Notes: a model not told the origin generated them from the sequence alone. DNA of 64,000 nucleotides from Fodinibius sp964490705 (GCA_964490705.1 CAZBCG010000001.1:62001-126000); one strand, 5' to 3'. Shown: positions 1-9,738, counted from the stretch's first letter. Numbers and translations: made by a program.

Positions 1-450
1 GGCCATCGCCAGCTGCTTTCCATCCACAATGCACGCGTGGCTCAACTCATCATAAATAAGATAATCTTTGCGATCTACAAGCGCATGAATCACACTCATA
101 ATTCCCTGGTAGCCGTAGTTCAGCAGAAAGGCATCTTCCTTATGAACAAAATCAGCCAGTTCTTCTTCCAGTTTTTCATGCTCGGTCGTATTTCCCGTCA
201 TCAAGCGAGCTCCCATAGGACTACTCAGGCTGTAATCCTGTGCAACCTCAGCATCATATTTCTTAATTTCTTCGTTACTGCCAACCCCGAGATAGTCATT
301 GATACTCCAGACAACCACATCGTCACCGTTAAATTTCATTACCGGTCCCAGTGGTCCTTCTAGCTTTGGATAGGTATAATAGCCGTATCCATCTGAAGTA
401 AATTCACCTAATGGGCTGGGTCTGCCCGGAAGCTTCTCAAATAAATCCAT
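1..450 (-). CDS. Alpha-oxoamine synthase family PLP enzyme (serine palmitoyltransferase-like), 3' end cut off
   Basis: The first 150 codons are visible; the gene runs off the left edge. The protein begins MDLFEKLPGR and contains KLEGPLGPVMKFNG, WSINDYLGVGSNEEIKK, SPMGARLMTGNT, LNYGYQGIMSVIHAL and YDELSHACIVDG. These match the N-terminal half of the fold-type I PLP enzymes that join an acyl-CoA to an amino acid (serine palmitoyltransferase, 2-amino-3-ketobutyrate-CoA ligase, AONS). The catalytic lysine would lie beyond the window. Close relatives are common in Bacteroidota, where this type is usually assigned to sphingoid-base or related lipid synthesis; that role is inferred. ATG at 450 is the first start that gives the family N-terminus, with an AAGGAC stretch upstream. 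The PLP decarboxylase gene lies about 200 bases upstream on the same strand. Confidence 0.75.
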   Translation of the reverse strand, partial: MDLFEKLPGRPSPLGEFTSDGYGYYTYPKLEGPLGPVMKFNGDDVVVWSINDYLGVGSNEEIKKYDAEVAQDYSLSSPMGARLMTGNTTEHEKLEEELADFVHKEDAFLLNYGYQGIMSVIHALVDRKDYLIYDELSHACIVDGKQLAMA

Positions 451-654
451 AAACTGCTGAACTGTCCTTTTAGTTAAGAGTAGATGATTAGTGCCAACTT
501 AATAAATGCGGGCTGTAAAAACATTTAAAAAAGGTAACGAAAAATAGCTTATTGTCAAAAATGTTGCCCTCTTCAAGGCCATACGCTAACTATCTATTAT
601 TATTCATGTTAGCAGAATGATATTATCGTTTGAACAACAATTACATACCAAATG

Positions 655-2091
655 TCAGATATCCGGAATCTTCTCTGCAATATCCAACACTACGTCCCGC
701 AATAATTCAATATCTTTGTTTTTGGTACGGTGGTTGATAAAGCAAACACGCAGCGCTGTTTTGCCTCTAATTTTTGTCCCGGTTAAAAACACACGTCCAT
801 CCTCTTCTATACGAGCAATAACCTCATCATTCAACTCATTTAGCTCCTGATCATCCCATTTCCCGGAATTATACCGAAAGCAAACGATCGAAAGCGGTGC
901 CGGTGCCATCAGCTCCAGCTCCGGTGTTTCCTCAATCAGGTCCACTAAGTACTGCGCTTTAGCAATATCATTGGCAATCTCTTTACGGATGCGTTTCGCC
1001 CCATAGGCTTTGAGCGTCATCCACACTTTGAGCGCTTTGAACTCTTTGGTAAGTGGCAGGTTATATTCCATCAGGTCAGTCCGATTGCCATCTTGCTCAT
1101 CCGATTTCAGATAATCGGGCATAGTACTAAATGTCTGCCGCAAATGATCGGGATCTCTTACCAACAAGCCGCCCGCTTCAAACGGCACATACATCCACTT
1201 ATGGGGATTTACAACCACAGAATCGGCCTCCTTAATACCATCAAACAACTGCCCTACACCCTCAACGTTGGCTGCGGGACCTCCATAGGCCGCATCCACG
1301 TGGTACCAGAGATCGTGCCGCTGGCAAATTTCAGCTACGGCTTGCAGATTATCTACCGCCCCGGAATTGGTCGTCCCGGCCACAGCAATAGCACAAATTG
1401 GATGCCGGCCCCGGTTTTTATCCGCCTGGATATGGGCTTCCAGCTCTTCGATATCGATGCGCATCTGATCATCGACCGGAATTTTGCGTAAATAATTTTT
1501 ACCTAAGCCCAGCATGTCCATCGCCTTGTCAAAGCTGGAATGTCCTTCCTCAGAAACATAAACCGTCATCGGCTTTGAGCCATATATTCCATCCTCCGAG
1601 ATATCCGCCGACGCTTTCATCTTTCGCGCCACCGCCATGGCATTGAAGTTCGCCACCGATCCTCCGCCGAGCAACACCCCGGCACTGCTCTTGGGATAGC
1701 CGATAAACTCGGCCACCCAGCGCATCACCAGGCGTTCTAATTCAGTGCTTACCGGTGACGAATGCCACTTCAAATTATTTTGATTGAGCGACGCCTTGAC
1801 CATCTCGGCCAGCACCGCCACTTGGTTTCCCCCGCCGGTAATGTATCCGAAATAGCGGGGCCCCACACTGTTTGTTATCGAATGCAATACTTTTGAACCG
1901 ATTTCATCCAGCAATTCATCTATATTTTCAGAATTTTCCGGCAGCGATTCGTCCAGCAACTGTTGCACCTCAGCGGGTGACTTTCCGGCAAAGACCTTGC
2001 CGTCCAAGTCCTGATCGTAAAAATCGGTAATCAGCTTTCCGGTTTGTGCAATCCACTGCTGAAACTGGCGGGGCGAAACATCGAGACTCAT
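655..2091 (-). CDS. Pyridoxal-dependent decarboxylase (aromatic-L-amino-acid decarboxylase family)
   Basis: The 478-residue protein has the full length of group II PLP decarboxylases (aromatic amino acid, glutamate, tyrosine or diaminobutyrate decarboxylases). Visible landmarks are the glycine-rich LLGGGSVANFNAM near 141-153, His184 in SEEGHSSFDKA (stacks on PLP), HVDAAYGG at 264-271 (Asp266 holds the pyridine nitrogen) and VVNPHKWMYVPFEAG, with Lys298 as the Schiff-base lysine. Cytoplasmic. The substrate cannot be read from the sequence; the pattern is closest to the L-DOPA/tyrosine/tryptophan decarboxylase branch. ATG at 2091 is the only plausible start. It is divergent from the MarR gene at 2286, separated by about 190 bases. 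Confidence 0.87.
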   Translation of the reverse strand: MSLDVSPRQFQQWIAQTGKLITDFYDQDLDGKVFAGKSPAEVQQLLDESLPENSENIDELLDEIGSKVLHSITNSVGPRYFGYITGGGNQVAVLAEMVKASLNQNNLKWHSSPVSTELERLVMRWVAEFIGYPKSSAGVLLGGGSVANFNAMAVARKMKASADISEDGIYGSKPMTVYVSEEGHSSFDKAMDMLGLGKNYLRKIPVDDQMRIDIEELEAHIQADKNRGRHPICAIAVAGTTNSGAVDNLQAVAEICQRHDLWYHVDAAYGGPAANVEGVGQLFDGIKEADSVVVNPHKWMYVPFEAGGLLVRDPDHLRQTFSTMPDYLKSDEQDGNRTDLMEYNLPLTKEFKALKVWMTLKAYGAKRIRKEIANDIAKAQYLVDLIEETPELELMAPAPLSIVCFRYNSGKWDDQELNELNDEVIARIEEDGRVFLTGTKIRGKTALRVCFINHRTKNKDIELLRDVVLDIAEKIPDI

Positions 2092-2222
2092 GAAACAGAC
2101 CGTTCTTGGGATTTAAACCTAGCAAGCATCAATATAGACATTGAACAACATCTTTCCATCTCTGTAGCAGTAAATATTAAACTTCACGTAAAATCATGTT
2201 AGAGTAAAACAAACCACTTCAA

Positions 2223-2245
2223 ATTAGTTGCATATATCAACTAAT
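2223..2245. promoter_or_regulatory. Putative MarR operator, site 1
   Basis: A perfect inverted repeat, ATTAGTTG, then a 7-base spacer, then CAACTAAT, ends 40 bases before the marR ATG. A -7-like TTTCTTTG (TAnnTTTG with one mismatch) follows at 2251-2258, so a bound repressor would cover the promoter. Its inner 15 bases, GTTGCATATATCAAC, align with the second site at 2737-2751. Autoregulation by the adjacent MarR protein is an inference from position and symmetry. Confidence 0.65.
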
Positions 2246-2285
2246 ATTCATTTCTTTGGTCACTTAGTTTCGAAAATTGAATATC

Positions 2286-2741
2286 ATGTCGTTGAAGAAA
2301 GAAATTTATTGTCAGAGTCTGGGATGCAAGATGGGTTTTGCCATCAAAGGTATTCTTCGTCTTCTCAGGCAGCGCTTTAATGAGGAACAGATAACACTTA
2401 CGGCGGAACAATATTTCCTGTTGAACATCCTTGAAAACAAAGAGGGCTTAATTCTACAAGAACTGGCTGAAATCGTCGATAAGGATAAGTCTGCAGTAGC
2501 CAGGCATATTAACAGTCTGGAAGAGAATCACTTTATTGCCCGTTCCCAAGATCCTCAAGATAAACGGCGAAAGATTCTTTTGATGACCAAGCCAGGCCTG
2601 AAAGTTCTCGAAAAAGCCCGAAAGATTGATCAGGATATCAATGATGAAATCACGAGCCAGATACCTGACCAAGAAATTGAAAAACTAGAAAATCTGATCT
2701 CTCATATTCATAAGCAAACAACATCGAAACTAGAACGTTGA
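2286..2741 (+). CDS. MarR family transcriptional regulator
   Basis: A winged-helix MarR protein of about 151 residues. The recognition region reads LQELAEIVDKDKSAVARHINSLEENHFIARSQDPQDKRRKILLMT: helix-turn-helix, then the wing with the family DxRRK-type signature. Flanking helices form the dimer interface. An in-frame TTG lies at 2277, but ATG at 2286 (MSLKKEIYCQ) is preferred. It is the first gene before an RND efflux operon on the same strand; its stop codon overlaps a copy of the same palindrome found upstream of it. This supports a local repressor of the pump, released by a small ligand. The ligand is unknown. Confidence 0.9.
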   Translation: MSLKKEIYCQSLGCKMGFAIKGILRLLRQRFNEEQITLTAEQYFLLNILENKEGLILQELAEIVDKDKSAVARHINSLEENHFIARSQDPQDKRRKILLMTKPGLKVLEKARKIDQDINDEITSQIPDQEIEKLENLISHIHKQTTSKLER

Positions 2742-2751
2742 TAATATCAAC
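2737..2751. promoter_or_regulatory. Putative MarR operator, site 2
   Basis: GTTGATAATATCAAC is a perfect 7-1-7 palindrome overlapping the marR stop codon and lying 31 bases before the adaptor gene. It matches site 1 (2227-2241) in 12 of 15 positions, including both GTTG/CAAC ends. This suggests separate control of the efflux genes by the same regulator. Confidence 0.6.
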
Positions 2752-2781
2752 TATCCTGCCAAATAATTAATTATCCTTCAA

Positions 2782-4005
2782 ATGTCTTTATCTTTGAATT
2801 TAAAGCTTAATCACCAATTCATAGCACTATCCCTGCTGTTCATTTTTACTTCGTTTACGATCGTTTCTTGCGGAAACGGAAATCAACAAAATGCTCAGCG
2901 CGGAGAGCAGGTTCAGTCTTTCCCTGTTCTGAACTTGCAACCTCGTGCTATAGAACTCACAAGTAGTTATCCGGCAACACTCGAAGGGATCCAAACAGTA
3001 GAAATTCGTCCGCGCTTGCAGGGATATATTGTAGAAATGCCGGTAGATGAAGGCGATATCGTCGAAAAAGGTCAAACGCTCTTTAAGCTCAATAGCGAAC
3101 AGTATGAACAGGAAGTACGATCCGGTGAAGCAGATGTTGAAGCTGCAAAAGCGGCCGTTAAAACGGCTGAAGACGAAGTACAGCGCTTTCAAAAGCTGGT
3201 CGAAAAAGATATTGTGAGTGACTATCAGCTGCAATCTGCCAAAAACACCCTGCAATCACAGAAAGCTTCGCTGGCACAAGCCAAAGCGGCACTTGAAAAT
3301 GCGCGCGTGAATTTAAGTTATACCAATATCAAAAGTCCCAGCGACGGTGTTATCGGGAATATCCCTTACCGCATCGGTAGCCTCGTTAACAGTGCCAGCA
3401 CCCAACCATTGACCGTGATCTCCAATATCTCCAAGATGTATGCCTACTTCTCGATGAGTGAGCGCGAACTGCTGGAAATGGCACAGAGCGTGGCTACCGA
3501 GGGCGGTAATAAAACACTGCAGCAACGCATCGCCGAAATGCCCAAAGTGAATTTAATTCTTGCTGATAATTCTACCTATAATCACAAAGGCACGCTGCGA
3601 CTGGCAAGCGGACTGATCAACACGCAAACGGGCTCGGCTTCATTCCGGGCGGTTTTTCCCAATCCCGAAGAAATATTGCGCAGCGGCGGATCAGCTAACG
3701 TGCAGATTCCTTTTCAGCGGGATTCCGCGATCGTCATCCCCAAAAAAGCAACCTACGAAGTACAGAATAAACGATTTGTCTATACCGTCACTGACAGCAG
3801 TACGATAGAAAGTACCCAAATTTCAGTTGCTCCGCTATCCACAAAGCAGCTATTTGTAGTTGAGTCAGGTATCTCTAACGGCGACAACATTATTTCGAGC
3901 GGCATTATACAACTAAATGACGGTGCTAAAATAGATCCACAACCTGTTGATGCCGACAGCCTGTATCAATCGCTGACGGTTTCAGACCAACAAGCAGCTG
4001 AATAG
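2782..4005 (+). CDS. RND efflux periplasmic adaptor subunit (HlyD/AcrA family lipoprotein)
   Basis: Membrane fusion protein of 407 residues. The N-terminus is a lipoprotein signal with lipobox IVSC and Cys30, so it is probably anchored as a lipoprotein in the periplasm. Order: barrel-sandwich half (VEIRPRLQGYIVEMPVDEGD, lipoyl-like), an alpha-helical hairpin of heptads from about 95 to 175 (EADVEAAKAAVKTAEDE, KNTLQSQKASLAQAKAALEN), the second lipoyl half (SPSDGVIGNIPYRIGSLV), then beta-barrel and membrane-proximal domains. It would connect the pump at 4057 with the channel at 7245. First structural gene of the operon; about 50 bases separate it from the pump gene. Confidence 0.93.
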   Translation: MSLSLNLKLNHQFIALSLLFIFTSFTIVSCGNGNQQNAQRGEQVQSFPVLNLQPRAIELTSSYPATLEGIQTVEIRPRLQGYIVEMPVDEGDIVEKGQTLFKLNSEQYEQEVRSGEADVEAAKAAVKTAEDEVQRFQKLVEKDIVSDYQLQSAKNTLQSQKASLAQAKAALENARVNLSYTNIKSPSDGVIGNIPYRIGSLVNSASTQPLTVISNISKMYAYFSMSERELLEMAQSVATEGGNKTLQQRIAEMPKVNLILADNSTYNHKGTLRLASGLINTQTGSASFRAVFPNPEEILRSGGSANVQIPFQRDSAIVIPKKATYEVQNKRFVYTVTDSSTIESTQISVAPLSTKQLFVVESGISNGDNIISSGIIQLNDGAKIDPQPVDADSLYQSLTVSDQQAAE

Positions 4006-4056
4006 AATTACTCTGCCCAAGATCCAGACGAATTTTAAGATCATAACTTCATTACA

Positions 4057-7000
4057 ATGATTAAACGCTTCATCCAACGACCGGTACTGTCCACGGTCAT
4101 CTCCATTATCATCGTGATCCTCGGCCTGCTGGGATACAATGCGCTCCCCGTTTCGCTCTACCCCGATATTGCCCCGCCTACGATCGAGGTGTCTGCCACC
4201 TATCCCGGTGCTGATGCCCAAACCGTAGTGAACAGTGTGGTGGCTCCGCTCGAGGAGCAGATCAACGGTGTGGAAGGCATGACCTACATGAGCTCTTCGG
4301 CCAGTAATAATGGCCGGGCACAAATCCAGGTCTTTTTTGAGCTCGGTACGGATCCCGATATCGCCGCCGTAAACGTGCAGAACCGCGTGGCACAGGCATC
4401 AAATTTACTGCCACAAGAGGTAACACAAACGGGCGTTACTACGCAGAAACAACAAACCAGCCGCCTGCTCATCTTTACGCTGTATAGTCCCGATGGCACC
4501 CACGACGGCACCTTCATTGAAAACTATGCACGCATCAACCTTATTCCCCGACTCCAACGTGTAAACGGCGTAGGTACCGCTGATGCTTTTGGCGCCAATA
4601 CCTATTCCATGCGTATCTGGATGAAACCCGACAAGATGGCCTCCTACGACCTGGTGCCCTCCGATGTCATCCAGGCACTCAATGAACAGAGTTTTGTTGC
4701 AGCTCCCGGTGCTATCGGGGAAAACAGCGGACAGGCTTTCCAATATACGATGACCTACCAGGGACGTCTTTCTACCGCTCCCGAGTACAAGGATATTATT
4801 ATCCGAGAGGGATCGGAGAATGCCGATATGTTGCGGCTTAAAGATGTAGCGGAAGTCGAGCTGGGTGCTCAAACCTACGGCAGCTACAGCACGGCCAACG
4901 GTGGGCCGAGTGTAGGTATGTTTGTATCCAAAACCGCCGGTGCCAACGCGCAGGAGGTCGTCGAAAACGTAAAAGCCGAAATTGAGGCCGCATCAGAATC
5001 CTTTCCCGACGATATTGAATACACCACCGTTTTTGACGCCAACAGCTTTCTGACGGCATCCATCGACAAAGTGTTTGTAACCTTCCTGGAAGCATTTCTG
5101 CTCGTATTTATTGTGGTATTTGTGTTTCTGCAGGATTGGCGCTCAACCCTGATTCCCGCCATAGCCGTTCCCGTATCCATTATCGGTACCTTCTTTTTCC
5201 TCAATCTCTTTGGATACAGCGTAAATTTACTCACCCTTTTTGCCCTGGTGTTGGCCATCGGTATTGTGGTGGATGACGCCATTATTGTGGTGGAGATTAT
5301 CCATGCCAAACTTGAGGAGGGCGCGGAATCCGGCATGGAGGCCGCTGTCGAGGGCATGGACGAAATCGCCGGAGCCATTGTTTCGATTACACTCGTAATG
5401 TCGGCTATCTTTGTGCCGGTTACGTTTATTACAGGATCGACCGGCGTATTCTTCCAACAGTTTGGCATTACACTGGCTACCGCCATTCTGATTTCGGCGG
5501 TGAATGCCCTTACGCTGAGTCCCGCTCTTTGTGCGCTGGTTTTAAAACCCGAGCAAAAACATATCGGGGAAGAAAAAAGCCTAACCGACCGATTTGCCAT
5601 TGCCTTTAATACCGTCTTTGATATCGCGAAATTCCGTTACAAACAAGTTCTTGGATTTTTTACCCGCAATTCCTGGGCGGCCGTAGCAACAGTCGTTGGG
5701 GCCATTGCACTATTTGGCATTTTATTTCAAACGACACCCACCGGCTTTGTACCGGATGAAGACCAGGGCACCTTTTTTGCCAATGTGAGTCTGCCGGCTT
5801 CATCATCACTGGAACGCACAAAGGAGGTGTTGTCTGAGATCGACCAAACCATGGCCGATATGGAGATCATCGATTCGCGGCTGGCCATTTCGGGCTTTGG
5901 CCTGCTCAGTGGTTCCGGTAGCCAGTATGGATTTGTGATTGGTAAGCTCAAGCACTGGAATGATCGTGAGCAAACGGTCAACGATGTCATTGCTGAAATG
6001 CGTCAGCGGACCTCCAAAATTAAGGAAGCAAATATCTCCTTTTTTGCTCCGCCAGTAATTTCCGGATTCGGAAACACGAGCGGCTTTACTGTTAACGTAC
6101 AGGATGTGTCCAGCGGTGAGTTAAGCGGACTTGAGGAAGCCAGCCAAAATGTACAGGATGCACTTTTTCAAAAGCCCGCTATTCAATATGCGAGCTCGTT
6201 TTTCCAGACTGATTATCCGCAGTACCTCGTAAATGTAGATGTCCCCAAAGCACAGCGCGCCGGATTTTCGCCGCAATCCATTATGAGTGTCATGCAGGCC
6301 TATTACGGGGGATTGTATGTCTCCAACTTTACCCGCTTTGGCAAACTGTACCGGGTGTATGTGCAGGCCGATCCCGAAGCCCGGGGTTCCAAAGAAAGCC
6401 TGCAAAATATTTCCGTCCGCAATGCACAGGGAGAAATGGCCCCCATCAGTTCGTTTGTAGATCTGGAACGCACTTACGGACCGCAAAGTATCTCGCGATT
6501 TAATCTCTTTAACTCTGTAGAAATTACAGGAGCAACCAATCCGGGTTACAGTTCGGGAGATGCCATCACTGCTATCGAAGAAGTGTTCAACAGCCAAATT
6601 TCTGAAAATTACGATTACTCATTCTCTGGACTGACGCGTGAAGAAAATAAGTCCAGTGGACAGGAACTAATCATTTTCGGGCTCTGTCTGCTGTTTGTCT
6701 ATTTCTTGCTCAGCGCTCAGTACGAAAGTTATCTTGTGCCCTGGGCCGTCATTCTACCACTGCCAATTGGACTGGCCGGGTCATTTATCTTTGCCAATAT
6801 ATTTGGAGTGGCCAATAACATCTACTTACAGATTTCGGCTATTATGCTCATGGGACTACTGGCTAAAAATGCGATTCTGATCGTTGAGTTTGGCCTGCAG
6901 CGCCGCAGAAATAAGGGGATGAGCATTGTAAAAGCGGCTATCGACGGTGCCGAAGCACGATTACGCCCCATCCTGATGACTTCATTTGCCTTTATTGCGG

Positions 7001-7209
7001 GATTGCTTCCGCTGGCTTTAGCAACCGGCATTAATGCCAATGCCAACCAGTCGATCGGAATTGGAACTGCCGGCGGCATGTTTATCGGGACGTTTATTGG
7101 CCTCCTGGTTGTGCCGGTGCTGTTTATCATTTTCCAGAAGTTGCAGGAGAAGATTTCCGGTCCCCCAGAAGTAGTACTCGAACGACGTGAGAAAATCCTT
7201 AAACCCTGA
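4057..7209 (+). CDS. RND multidrug efflux pump, inner-membrane subunit (AcrB/HAE-1 family)
   Basis: The 1050-residue length matches AcrB and MexB. The start MIKRFIQRPVLSTVISIIIV is the family N-terminal amphipathic helix and TM1. Two tandem halves are visible, each with one TM, a large periplasmic loop and five or six more TMs. The proton-relay pair is present in TM4: LAIGIVVDDAIIVVE, two adjacent Asp. Further family motifs are PGADAQTV, GTFFFLNLFGYSVN, TPTGFVPDEDQG and LLAKNAILIVEF. It exports hydrophobic or amphiphilic compounds by proton antiport as a trimer with the flanking adaptor and TolC-like subunit. The substrates cannot be predicted. Confidence 0.96.
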   Translation: MIKRFIQRPVLSTVISIIIVILGLLGYNALPVSLYPDIAPPTIEVSATYPGADAQTVVNSVVAPLEEQINGVEGMTYMSSSASNNGRAQIQVFFELGTDPDIAAVNVQNRVAQASNLLPQEVTQTGVTTQKQQTSRLLIFTLYSPDGTHDGTFIENYARINLIPRLQRVNGVGTADAFGANTYSMRIWMKPDKMASYDLVPSDVIQALNEQSFVAAPGAIGENSGQAFQYTMTYQGRLSTAPEYKDIIIREGSENADMLRLKDVAEVELGAQTYGSYSTANGGPSVGMFVSKTAGANAQEVVENVKAEIEAASESFPDDIEYTTVFDANSFLTASIDKVFVTFLEAFLLVFIVVFVFLQDWRSTLIPAIAVPVSIIGTFFFLNLFGYSVNLLTLFALVLAIGIVVDDAIIVVEIIHAKLEEGAESGMEAAVEGMDEIAGAIVSITLVMSAIFVPVTFITGSTGVFFQQFGITLATAILISAVNALTLSPALCALVLKPEQKHIGEEKSLTDRFAIAFNTVFDIAKFRYKQVLGFFTRNSWAAVATVVGAIALFGILFQTTPTGFVPDEDQGTFFANVSLPASSSLERTKEVLSEIDQTMADMEIIDSRLAISGFGLLSGSGSQYGFVIGKLKHWNDREQTVNDVIAEMRQRTSKIKEANISFFAPPVISGFGNTSGFTVNVQDVSSGELSGLEEASQNVQDALFQKPAIQYASSFFQTDYPQYLVNVDVPKAQRAGFSPQSIMSVMQAYYGGLYVSNFTRFGKLYRVYVQADPEARGSKESLQNISVRNAQGEMAPISSFVDLERTYGPQSISRFNLFNSVEITGATNPGYSSGDAITAIEEVFNSQISENYDYSFSGLTREENKSSGQELIIFGLCLLFVYFLLSAQYESYLVPWAVILPLPIGLAGSFIFANIFGVANNIYLQISAIMLMGLLAKNAILIVEFGLQRRRNKGMSIVKAAIDGAEARLRPILMTSFAFIAGLLPLALATGINANANQSIGIGTAGGMFIGTFIGLLVVPVLFIIFQKLQEKISGPPEVVLERREKILKP

Positions 7210-7244
7210 TACTAGTCAAAATCAACGATTTTTCAACTATTCCC

Positions 7245-8699
7245 ATGTTTTCTAAATCATATTCAAAACTAACCGTAGCTGTGGTGTTGGCCTTGTTAAT
7301 GTCATCATGCATCGCTACCAAATCCTACAAAAAACCTAATGTCGAAACGGAGAATTTGTATCCCTTTGAGCAGGTTGAAATGGACAGCACTACGCTGGCC
7401 GACATGCCTTGGCAGGAGGTTTTCGAGGATCCCCAGCTGCAAAGTCTGATTGAAGAAGCTCTGCAAAATAACTTTGAGCTTCGCAGCGCAATTCAACAGA
7501 TCCGTATTGCCGAAGCCGACTTTTATCAGGGGCGGATGAGTATGCTGCCCAACCTGAGTGCAGGCGGCAGCGCTTCATATAATGATCAATCCGACAACAG
7601 CGTCAACTTTGGAGGCAATCTTGGGAATACAACCATCCCCGCTACCGAGCAGTACGGCGTTTCGCTGAGCTCCAGCTGGGAGCTCGATGTCTGGGGCAAG
7701 CTAACCAGCGCCAAAAAAGCCAGCTACGCCGCCCTGCTGCAGACCGAAGCAACACGACGGGCCATCCAAACAACGCTCATTGCCAATGTCGCCAATGCCT
7801 ACTACCGACTGATGGCTCTTGACCGACAACTGGCGATCACCAGAGAAACAGTGCAAAACCGACGACAGGATGTGGAAACGGTAAAAAGCCTCAAAGAAGG
7901 ATCGGTTGTGACGGGCGTATCCGTACAGCAAAGCATTGCCAATCGTTATGCCGCGGAAGTTACTATTCCGGAACTCAAGCAGCAGATCACCGAGCAAGAA
8001 CACGCCTTAAGCAATTTATTGGGACGCGCGCCGGGCAACATCGACCGTAATAGTTTGTCTCAACAAGAACCCATTGATTCGCTGGCAGCGGGATTACCTG
8101 CACAACTGCTTCGTAATCGTCCCGATATCTTAGCTGCCGAATACTCATTTCGTAGCGCCTTTCAACTCACCAATAATGCGCGGGCCTATTTTTATCCCTC
8201 ATTCCGACTCACGGCCGAGGGCGGATATCAAAGCCTGCAGACGGATGACCTGTTCCAGCCGGGATCGGTATTCTATAATCTGATTGCGGGATTGACACAG
8301 CCTATTTTTAACAACGGACAAAACAAGGCTCGACTCAAGCGAACCAAAGCTCGACAACAGCAAGCGCTATTCGAGTTGAAAAACACCGTCATTTCTGCCA
8401 GCAGCGAGGTATCCAATGCCATGAGTCAGTATCAACGTGCGGAGGAAAAACTGGAATTTCGTCGGAAACAGCTGAACGCCCTGGAAAACGCTGTGGAGTA
8501 TTCGCGAGAGCTCCTGCAATATGGCGAAGCCACCTATACCGAAGTGCTAACTGCCGAGCAAAATCTACTTTCAGCTCAGCTTAGCAATGTAGCCGATCGC
8601 CTGCAGCAGCTAACCGCCGGCGTCAATCTCTATCGCTCACTCGGCGGCGGCTGGAATAAATCTGCTGAAAGCAATAATAAGATTACCGAAACGAATTAG
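7245..8699 (+). CDS. Efflux outer-membrane factor, NodT/OprM family lipoprotein
   Basis: The 484-residue TolC-like channel has lipobox MSSC (Cys22), as in OprM/NodT lipoproteins. It shows the internal duplication of the family: coiled-coil helices followed by beta strands twice. Recognisable segments are MPWQEVFEDPQLQSLIEEAL, SSSWELDVWGKL, LRNRPDILAAEYSFRSAF, LTQPIFNNGQNKARLK and YGEATYTEVLTAEQNLLSAQ. It would form the trimeric exit duct for the pump encoded directly upstream (36-base gap). It is the last efflux gene; the next gene begins 36 bases later on the same strand and may be co-transcribed. Confidence 0.95.
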   Translation: MFSKSYSKLTVAVVLALLMSSCIATKSYKKPNVETENLYPFEQVEMDSTTLADMPWQEVFEDPQLQSLIEEALQNNFELRSAIQQIRIAEADFYQGRMSMLPNLSAGGSASYNDQSDNSVNFGGNLGNTTIPATEQYGVSLSSSWELDVWGKLTSAKKASYAALLQTEATRRAIQTTLIANVANAYYRLMALDRQLAITRETVQNRRQDVETVKSLKEGSVVTGVSVQQSIANRYAAEVTIPELKQQITEQEHALSNLLGRAPGNIDRNSLSQQEPIDSLAAGLPAQLLRNRPDILAAEYSFRSAFQLTNNARAYFYPSFRLTAEGGYQSLQTDDLFQPGSVFYNLIAGLTQPIFNNGQNKARLKRTKARQQQALFELKNTVISASSEVSNAMSQYQRAEEKLEFRRKQLNALENAVEYSRELLQYGEATYTEVLTAEQNLLSAQLSNVADRLQQLTAGVNLYRSLGGGWNKSAESNNKITETN

Positions 8700-8735
8700 T
8701 AATTCGCACTAAGCATCACCGTTAAGCAAATTTCG

Positions 8736-9738
8736 ATGGATCAATCACTCAGTAATATTCCATATTCTGTGTTGGATCTGGCCGTCATCACCGAAGGACA
8801 ATCGCCGGCCGATGCTATTGCCAACAGTCGTGACCTCGCAAAACATGTTGAGAAGTGGGGTTACACGCGATTCTGGATGGCCGAGCATCACAATATGGAG
8901 AATATCGCCAGCTCGGCGACATCGGTATTAATTGGTCACATGGCCGAGGCTACCAGCACCCTGCGCATTGGCTCCGGCGGCGTTATGCTGCCCAATCACT
9001 CGCCGCTTATTATTGCCGAACATTATGGAACGCTTGCCACAATGTACCCCGATCGCATTGACCTGGGGTTGGGACGCGCCAGGTACCGATCAGGCTACCG
9101 CACAGGAAATTCGTTCGGATCGGATGTCGGCCGTTCGCCAGTTTCCAAAAAATGTGCAAAAGCTGCAGCAGTACTTTTCGGATAATCCGGATACTTCTAT
9201 TCAGGCCATTCCCGGCAAGGGCACCAACGTACCGCTGTGGATTTTGGGATCCAGTACCGACAGCGCCCAACTTGCCGCGGCATTGGGATTGCCCTATGTT
9301 TTTGCCAGTCACTTTGCTCCTCAGCAACTCAAGCCTGCGCTTCGTATTTACCGGGATAATTTTGAGCCCTCTGAACAGTTGGATGCCCCCTATGTAATGC
9401 CTTGCGTAAATATCGTTGCTGCGGATACCGATGAGCAGGCCACCTATCTTTCCTCATCCATGAAGCAGATGTTCATGGGCGTGGTCACCGGCGAACGCAA
9501 GCCGATGCCGCCGCCCGTCGATGATATGAACACCGTCTGGAATATGCGTCAGCGTGCAGCCATTCAGCAGATGCTCAGCTGCTCATTTATCGGCAGCAAA
9601 TCAACCATCCGAAAAGACCTGCTGGAATTTGTGGATGCCACGCAGGCAGATGAAGTTATGATGGCCTCCTATCTCTACGATCATGAGCACCGACTGAAAT
9701 CACATCGGCTGTTTTCGGAAATTATGCAAGAAGATTAA
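8736..9738 (+). pseudogene. Luciferase-like (LLM class) flavin-dependent monooxygenase, frameshifted
   Basis: Two overlapping frames together encode one bacterial-luciferase-like protein of about 334 residues, the usual length. Frame 1 (from ATG 8736) covers SVLDLAVITEGQSPADAI, FWMAEHHNME and YPDRIDLGLGRA. The rest, from PGTDQATAQEIRSDRMSAV through WILGSSTDSAQLAAALGLPY to the C-terminal HEHRLKSHRLFSEIMQED, is in another frame. The break is at 9075-9081. The family reads LGRAPGTDQ, which needs two more bases; CGCGCG shortened to CGCG explains it, a slip in a GC-dinucleotide run. Everything else is intact, so this is either a recent mutation or a sequencing error. It lies at the end of the efflux operon. 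Confidence 0.82.

Noticed and set aside
655..1491. Open plus-strand frames over the decarboxylase gene
   Set aside because: They are antisense to a complete, motif-rich PLP enzyme and have no family features of their own.
4284..5600. Long minus-strand frames over the RND pump gene
   Set aside because: Low-complexity Ser/Thr-rich translations, a typical shadow of the biased codons of the plus-strand gene.
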